Origin: Topomyia yanbarensis
Lineage: Eukaryota > Arthropoda > Insecta > Diptera > Culicidae
NCBI RefSeq assembly: GCF_030247195.1
Contig: NC_080672.1
Location: 64,273,771-64,337,770 of the forward strand
DNA: 64,000 bases
Direction: 5' to 3'
Below are positions 59,210 to 64,000 of the stretch, piece after piece. The notes under the pieces were generated by a model that was given only the letters and a program-made list of their open reading frames with translations, was not told where the DNA came from and did not search any database. Each line of letters starts with the position of its first letter. Position 1 is the first letter of the stretch. The position numbers and the translations under genes are program-made.

Positions 59210-60470
59210 GAACTTTTATACTATTGTGAGAATGGTCCTCAGCAACTATCCTTCCAAATCAAAAACTCGTGCTAGCAATGGCTTCGTTCAGAAGCGTCAG
59301 CATCACAAGCGATGAATATGCATGACTGACGGTCATGGTGTTGAGCGGCTAACCCTGAAATCTATCCCAAAACCGTATTCGTTCGTTCAGTCCGAGCGAT
59401 ATTGCGTAACTCGGGGAACAGGCAAGTGCGACGTCATGTCGTCATGGGCTTCAATCTTGTACATACAGGCACCTATAAATAACCAATCAATTTAATTATG
59501 TAGATTTAGGCCATACCGTAAATTTGGCTGACATACCCCGTATCAAGTCCCACACACATAGCTCACCATCCTGGCAACCAGATGCGCCCATCTCGGCCTG
59601 CCACTGGTCTATGAAAATACATGTGATAGGACCGCAATGGCCGTTTAGGGTGAACTGCAATAGGTGGCTATCAAGCCGGAACACGTTAACAGTGTGGCCC
59701 TGGCTACCAGTAATGACTGTACCGCCCGCCACTTCCAAACATGTCACCGGTGACCCTGCTGGTGAAACTCCAGGATACATCGAAGCTCCTCCTCGGATGC
59801 GTGATGTTGAGCTGGCAACGCTGTGGACGGATTTGAGCCGGCCAGTTGCTGAAATAAACTAATGCTTCCTGCCGAACCGCTGCGTACGTGGGCTAAAAAG
59901 AAAAAGAATTAAGGCACTTGATGACATACTCATTACAGACTGAAAATTAAATGACTTAGAATATACAGTATTTTAAAAGAACAAGTAAAATCTGTCTGCG
60001 CCCTAGGTGAGCTTAAAAAATTGCTTGAAAGATAGAACTTACTTCGCCCATATGCAGACGTAAATCCCCAATCGATCTGAAAACCTTACGTGTACGTTTC
60101 CAGTCTCAGAAAATCGATTCGTTCACTCAACCGTGCGACTATCACTTTGTCACCGGCGAGGTTTATGTTAGTTACCCCATTGTTGTGGTTGTTTTCAGCT
60201 TCATATATATCCTGCAATGAAACGTCCGTCAATAGTTGTAATAAAAAACAAATGACTCCAAACAATTTACCTAAAAGTTACCAGTCGTTTCCTCCCAGAA
60301 CTTTAAACGCCCATCTGCACACCCAATCTCTATGAGATCATCAAAAAAGTCCAGATACCAGATCGGCGAAGTCTGGTAACATTTCTTCCGCGCTGAACTT
60401 CCTCCTCCAGGTGGCTGAAAACATTCCCCAGCGCTCATCTGCTCTCGGGGTGGGCAGTTCCGGCATCAAG
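59210..60470 (-). pseudogene. SCAP (SREBP cleavage-activating protein) WD40 region, decayed genomic copy
   Basis: Minus-strand segments in order: about 60470-60278 (TSPIWYLDFFDDLIEIGCAD, GRLKFWEE); 60213-60045 (IYEAENNH, VIVARLSERIDFLRLETYT, then TAA where the gene should have CAA, then QIDWGFTSAY); 59893-59500 (HVRSGSAGSIS, frameshift, YPGVSPAGSPVTCLEVAGGT, VITGSQGHTVNVFRLD, GHCGPITCIFIDQW, CVWDLIRG); 59470-59230 (ACMYKIEAHDD, frameshifts, IRFWDRFQG, SHAYSSLVMLT). Splice-like ends remain between segments, so this is a DNA-level duplicate of the C-terminal WD40 exons, not a processed copy. SCAP escorts SREBP in sterol sensing; stops, shifts and a damaged donor (near 60045) show this copy is dead. 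The membrane domain was not found. Confidence 0.88.
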
Positions 60471-60769
60471 TGCAAAGCGTCGATAGTTTTAACCGAGTAT
60501 AGCGTCGAAAAAGGATCGTTTCGCAGCACCTCCAGTTTTAATTCTACTAGATCTTTGCGAATAATTTCAATTAGCAAACTTGCATCCGCCGCGCTAAAAG
60601 ATTAATCGGGTAATTTTAAAGCTGACACTAAATATTTCGACTTACTTGCATGCCTTTGCATTTTCCGTGGAGGAAGCTGTTTCTCCATATTCGCTTCAGC
60701 TCGTTTTTCTTCAGGAACAATGATGGTTCCAAAAATAGTTTAGGTGGTTATGACAAAAAGAACACTTAC

Positions 60770-61375
60770 GAGTGCAGAAATTCCCAGAACCTCCGCCTTT
60801 TTGACCCAGTTATCTGCATCGCTTGCCATCGCTTCGACCGGGTACAATGTATGGGAAAACGTCCTGAATCCGAACGGGTACTGTCTCATCGGTGGTTTAT
60901 GCCTGGCAAATCGCTGAATTTTGCTCAGAACGATCATGTGGAAAAAAACGATGCCTTTTTTGTCTGCTCACTTCGCTGCCATGAAACCGACGATGAGTCC
61001 TTTTTCCAAATGAGTCACACGGTTGGCCCGAGTGAATATGTGCGTGTAGAATACGCTTCCATTATGTTTGTTCTGTAAATCAACAAGGACATCTAGACAT
61101 GAAAAAGAATGTTGCAGGGGGAAGCTTATGGTAAAAACTTACCGAACGAGAAAGTCCTTTCCAAGTATCTTGCTGTTGTGTTTAATGTTGACGGTAACGA
61201 AGTCGGAAGCGACTCTGACCTATGAGATTTTTCTGTCCCCGAGCGCTATCAGCGGACACACTACGAATTTAACCGTCAAGTGGCTTTCACTTTTGCTGAG
61301 CTGGAAGCGGTCGCTCTGAATCTGTACAGCGACATCCTTTTGAACCACTTCGGATTCATGAACTATACACTATAA
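60770..61375 (+). pseudogene. Unidentified decayed coding fragment
   Basis: Plus-strand frames with protein-like composition: FDRVQCMGKRPESERVLSHR, FFVCSLRCHETDDESFFQMS and HTVGPSEYVRVEYASIMFVL (to 61078). After stops come NEKVLSKYLAVVFNVDGNEV, a stop, VPERYQRTHYEFNRQVAFTF and AELEAVALNLYSDILLNHFG (to about 61372). This looks like one broken gene, family not recognised. It lies head-to-head with the SCAP remnant. Confidence 0.45.
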
Positions 61376-62500
61376 TTATATTATACAATGGATTTTTTCA
61401 TAACGTTTACTATTCCCTAAAATCACGAACCGATCCAATGGCTAATGATTGTGTAGAACTAGGGGAAAGTAATAAAAACATGAACGACAGCGAGCAGGAT
61501 AAATTCGAGGATTTGAACAATCAGTTAAGTCAGCTGTTGCGGGGTAACACATAACGGGCGCGTTCATCCGAGGTGAGATATAATTTCAAACTGTAACTGT
61601 AACTGGTGCCCGACGACGACAAAAATCAGTCGTTAGTTTTCTGAGATTTTTTCTGCAGAAAACTAAAATATTTAGAAGTGTCAAACAATCAAAAATAAAT
61701 CTATCAGTGCAGCCAGTTTTAGCACAATTTCATCAAAGTATGCTGTCACTCTGACAGTGTACCTTTATGGGTGTACCTGGGTCATAAAATGTGTCCTCAA
61801 AAAATCGTCAGAGCATTCCGTATTAACATATTTGTATTTGGTAACCTGGCAGATTGCTGAATCAATTTCCGGATGATTTGATGTGGAAAGGTGAAGACAT
61901 TTTCTAAAAAGGCCCATACGTAACAATATTGATCTTATTATATCTTATTATATGAAAATCGTGATTTTTGGTAAGAAAAAAGAAATCGGTATTTTTAGTA
62001 ACATTATTGGTATTGAAATTAAAAATCGGTTTAAATATCGATAAATCGGTATATTCTGCAACACTGTTTTGGGGTTCATCTACGTCAAAACAATGTTTTT
62101 GACAAATTGGAATGAACTCTTGGAGTTCATACCCAGTAAACGAAACGGCGAATAGCCAGATTAAAACAGATGCCGGCTAGCGGTAGGCTACTGGAACTAT
62201 GTTATAGGCTACCCGCCGTAACTTTATTTCATATTCCCCACTCGAAGTTCATCCAAATGGCGAAAAAGTATGGAGAATCGAGGTAAAATAGGACGGGGGA
62301 ATACAGAGTAAAATGGGCAGCTCGAAGAATTTTTGATTTTTTCAATAGTTAGAGACACCAAATTAACGTGACAGTATTCAGAATTGATCCAGCGATGAAA
62401 ACGGAAGCTGTTCTGCATATAAAATTTTTTGACGAGAAAGGTCTATTGAGTTTTTAGCACTATTTAGACTTTACGTGAAAATGAACGTGAACATGTGTTG
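61376..62500. other. Non-coding spacer
   Basis: No gene recognised. The word TTTTGACGAGAAAGGTCTATTGAG at 62428-62451 also occurs inverted near 57310-57325, so another repeat end is probably present. Confidence 0.4.
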
Positions 62501-62614
62501 AATACCTTCTATTGTTCATGGTTGAGTACACATAGAGGTTTGTACCGCCCACATCGTCTGATGTACGGTGTCGCTTCGCCGCCAGCAATCTGGCAACGTC
62601 AGATGGAAATAATA

Positions 62615-62789
62615 GGTTTGTTCCAGTACCAGGAGAAACTGGAAGTACTCCGGAGCAAACAGGGAGAAAATCGTTCCTGTACTATCTTCTTCTCTTTTTT
62701 CTTCTTCTGGTGGCAAACCGGAGTGAAAAGGAGCAAGAATTTTTTGCTCCGGAGCAACAGGGAGTAACTTCCATGTACTGGAACAAACC
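62615..62789. mobile_element. MITE P in the gypsy RT, 175 bp
   Basis: The ends GGTTTGTTCCAGTACC and GTACTGGAACAAACC are inverted, with TAATA on both sides (62610-62614, 62790-62794). Removing it restores the RT frame, which proves the boundaries. Confidence 0.9.
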
Positions 62790-62859
62790 TAATACTGCAA
62801 GGAATTGAGTTATACAAGATGACGACTCGAATGAACTCATGATGAATGAAGTGAACTAT

Positions 62860-62980
62860 TTGACAATTTTCGGTGGTTTGTTTATTTTATCACTTGCGTG
62901 AGTTCGTGTGCAACGGGTGCTCATCTATTCAACTCACGTAACTCCCATGTAAACAAATCACCGAGAATTGTCAAACAAAA
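62860..62980. repeat. Hairpin repeat in the second RT insertion
   Basis: TTGACAATTTTCGGTGGTTTGTTTA pairs with the inverse complement ending at about 62977, with a 60-70 bp loop (imperfect). Confidence 0.65.
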
Positions 62981-63023
62981 TTCATCCGCCTCATGTTGTG
63001 GGGTTATATTGGTTTGTGTAAAA

Positions 63024-63235
63024 CCTAATTGAATACTTTATACTGACGTCACAAATGAACTCGATGTTCACTTTTGACAGTTCGCTTGTACTGTTTACAT
63101 GGACTTAGAAAAATTCTTTACGATTTGCTTCGAGCGAATCTAGTCGTTCACAAATTTTTCTAAGTCCACGTAAACAGTACTAGTGAACTGTCAAGAAAAG
63201 TGAGGTTAACTGCGTCAGTAAAAAACCTAATTGAA
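63024..63235. mobile_element. MITE I, third copy
   Basis: Same as 56940-57312: ACTTTATACTGACGTCAC ... GCGTCAGTAAAAAACC, with CCTAATTGAA on both sides (63024-63033, 63226-63235). Confidence 0.8.
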
Positions 63236-63793
63236 GGAGTCAGCGTATTTCTGGACGACATAAAAATCTGTGGTGCCGATGACGAAACTCATTTACATCG
63301 TCTGAAGGAGGTTCTTCGGCGACTAAATTTACATGGTATTCATGTGAAGAAGTAGAAATTTTTCTTGACACGATTAAATATCGCCTGATACCTGATAGAT
63401 AAGGATGATGTCCATAAACTGTGTAAGAAGATTAAAGCGATCCAGAAAATGCCTCGACCGAAAAATAAAGACGAAGTTCGGTCATTTGTCGGATTGATCA
63501 ATTACTACGGTCGGTTTTCCGAGAATCTGAACACTATGCTGTATTCTCTGAACAATCTTCTGAAACACGAAGAGCCCTTCAAGTGGACTAATCAATGCGA
63601 AGTTTCTTTCCGGAAAGTGAAGGAACAAATGCAGTCCCACAGTTACCTTCCTCGCCCAAACTACCATTGCTGCTTGCAACGAATGCGTCACCTTACGGAG
63701 TTGATGCCGTGTTTAGCCATTTATACCCCTAAGGTACTGAGCGTCCAATACTGTCGCGTCTCAAACTTTGAGCCGAGCACAACAAAACTACAT

Positions 63794-64000
63794 CACAGAG
63801 AACAGACGTCCATCTTCAGCATTCAACTTGTGTAAAATCTCTAACGGTTTCGAAGGTAGTTTGGATATCTAAACCAGGTGCGCTACTGTCGTCATGTTTT
63901 TTTTGTGGCTGAGTGCGACAGAATTGACAGTGGTTATTCCTCTACCCAGTCAAACTAGTTCGGAACCGATTCGGACTTCCAGCATGAATTCCAGCTCAAA
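63794..64000. mobile_element. Element H, copy 2, cut by window end
   Basis: CACAGAGAACAGACGTCCAT and the following ~200 bp match 50190-50400 closely; it is inserted in the gypsy fossil. Confidence 0.8.

Larger units (their letters stand above)
62510..63796 (+). mobile_element. Ty3/gypsy reverse-transcriptase fossil with nested insertions
   Basis: RT block 1 (about 62522-62614) has THRGLYRPHRLMYGVASPPA and IWQRQMEI. The frame is then interrupted by MITE P (62615-62789), resumes for about 18 bases, is interrupted again by 62809-63229, and continues from 63230 with the catalytic VFLDDI box and LHRLKEVLRRLNLHG. It continues through the connection region to MPRPKNKDEVRSFVGLINYY, GRF and LLKHEEPFKW (to about 63620). 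Element H cuts it at about 63794. Several stops and shifts are present. The motifs are those of Ty3/gypsy elements; lineage is not determined. Confidence 0.88.

Overview
The window is insect nuclear DNA, almost certainly from a culicine (Aedes-like) mosquito. The evidence is short 54-63 bp introns beside huge repeat-filled ones, three spliced animal genes, and very dense non-LTR, Ty3/gypsy, MULE and MITE remnants, with long A/T-rich spacers. No prokaryotic or viral genome signal is visible.

Genes. (1) The last two coding exons of BBS7 (+, 1369-2297) converge on (2) a complete two-exon ALKBH8 gene (-, 2742-4626). (3) A MOV10/Armitage-type RNA helicase gene lies on the minus strand. Its helicase exons are at 11205-13724, its middle exons at 23597-25689, and two probable 5' exons at 46615-46744. 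All splice phases agree, giving a predicted 1152 aa protein and a gene of about 35.5 kb whose two big introns (9.9 and 20.9 kb) are packed with transposons. Helicases of this family act in small-RNA (piRNA/siRNA) control of transposons, so the gene is embedded in the material it may help silence; that link is an inference.

Repeats. 1-1000 holds a non-LTR fragment; 8.8-10.6 kb a repeat carrying two MITEs; 13.7-23.6 kb (helicase intron) a nested non-LTR/MITE stack, an ~860 bp (TA)n tract and a 925 bp TA-flanked element. 26.3-37.6 kb holds two MULE (Phantom-like) elements inserted side by side in one older repeat, each with a clear 8-bp target duplication. The larger (9.09 kb) carries a decayed transposase end plus a tandem array of broken histone H3, H2B and H4 genes that still bear histone 3' stem-loops. 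40.67-43.18 kb is a 2.5 kb insertion with a 14-bp target duplication, and 45.67-46.44 kb is a near-perfect foldback hairpin. 47.8-64 kb is MITE-rich and contains decayed copies of CSN4, CHCHD2/10 and SCAP, unidentified coding debris, and a Ty3/gypsy reverse-transcriptase fossil split by nested insertions.

The most unusual object is the MULE carrying histone gene fragments (26330-35419), an animal counterpart in appearance to plant Pack-MULEs. Family assignments are from motif recognition by eye; no database search was run.
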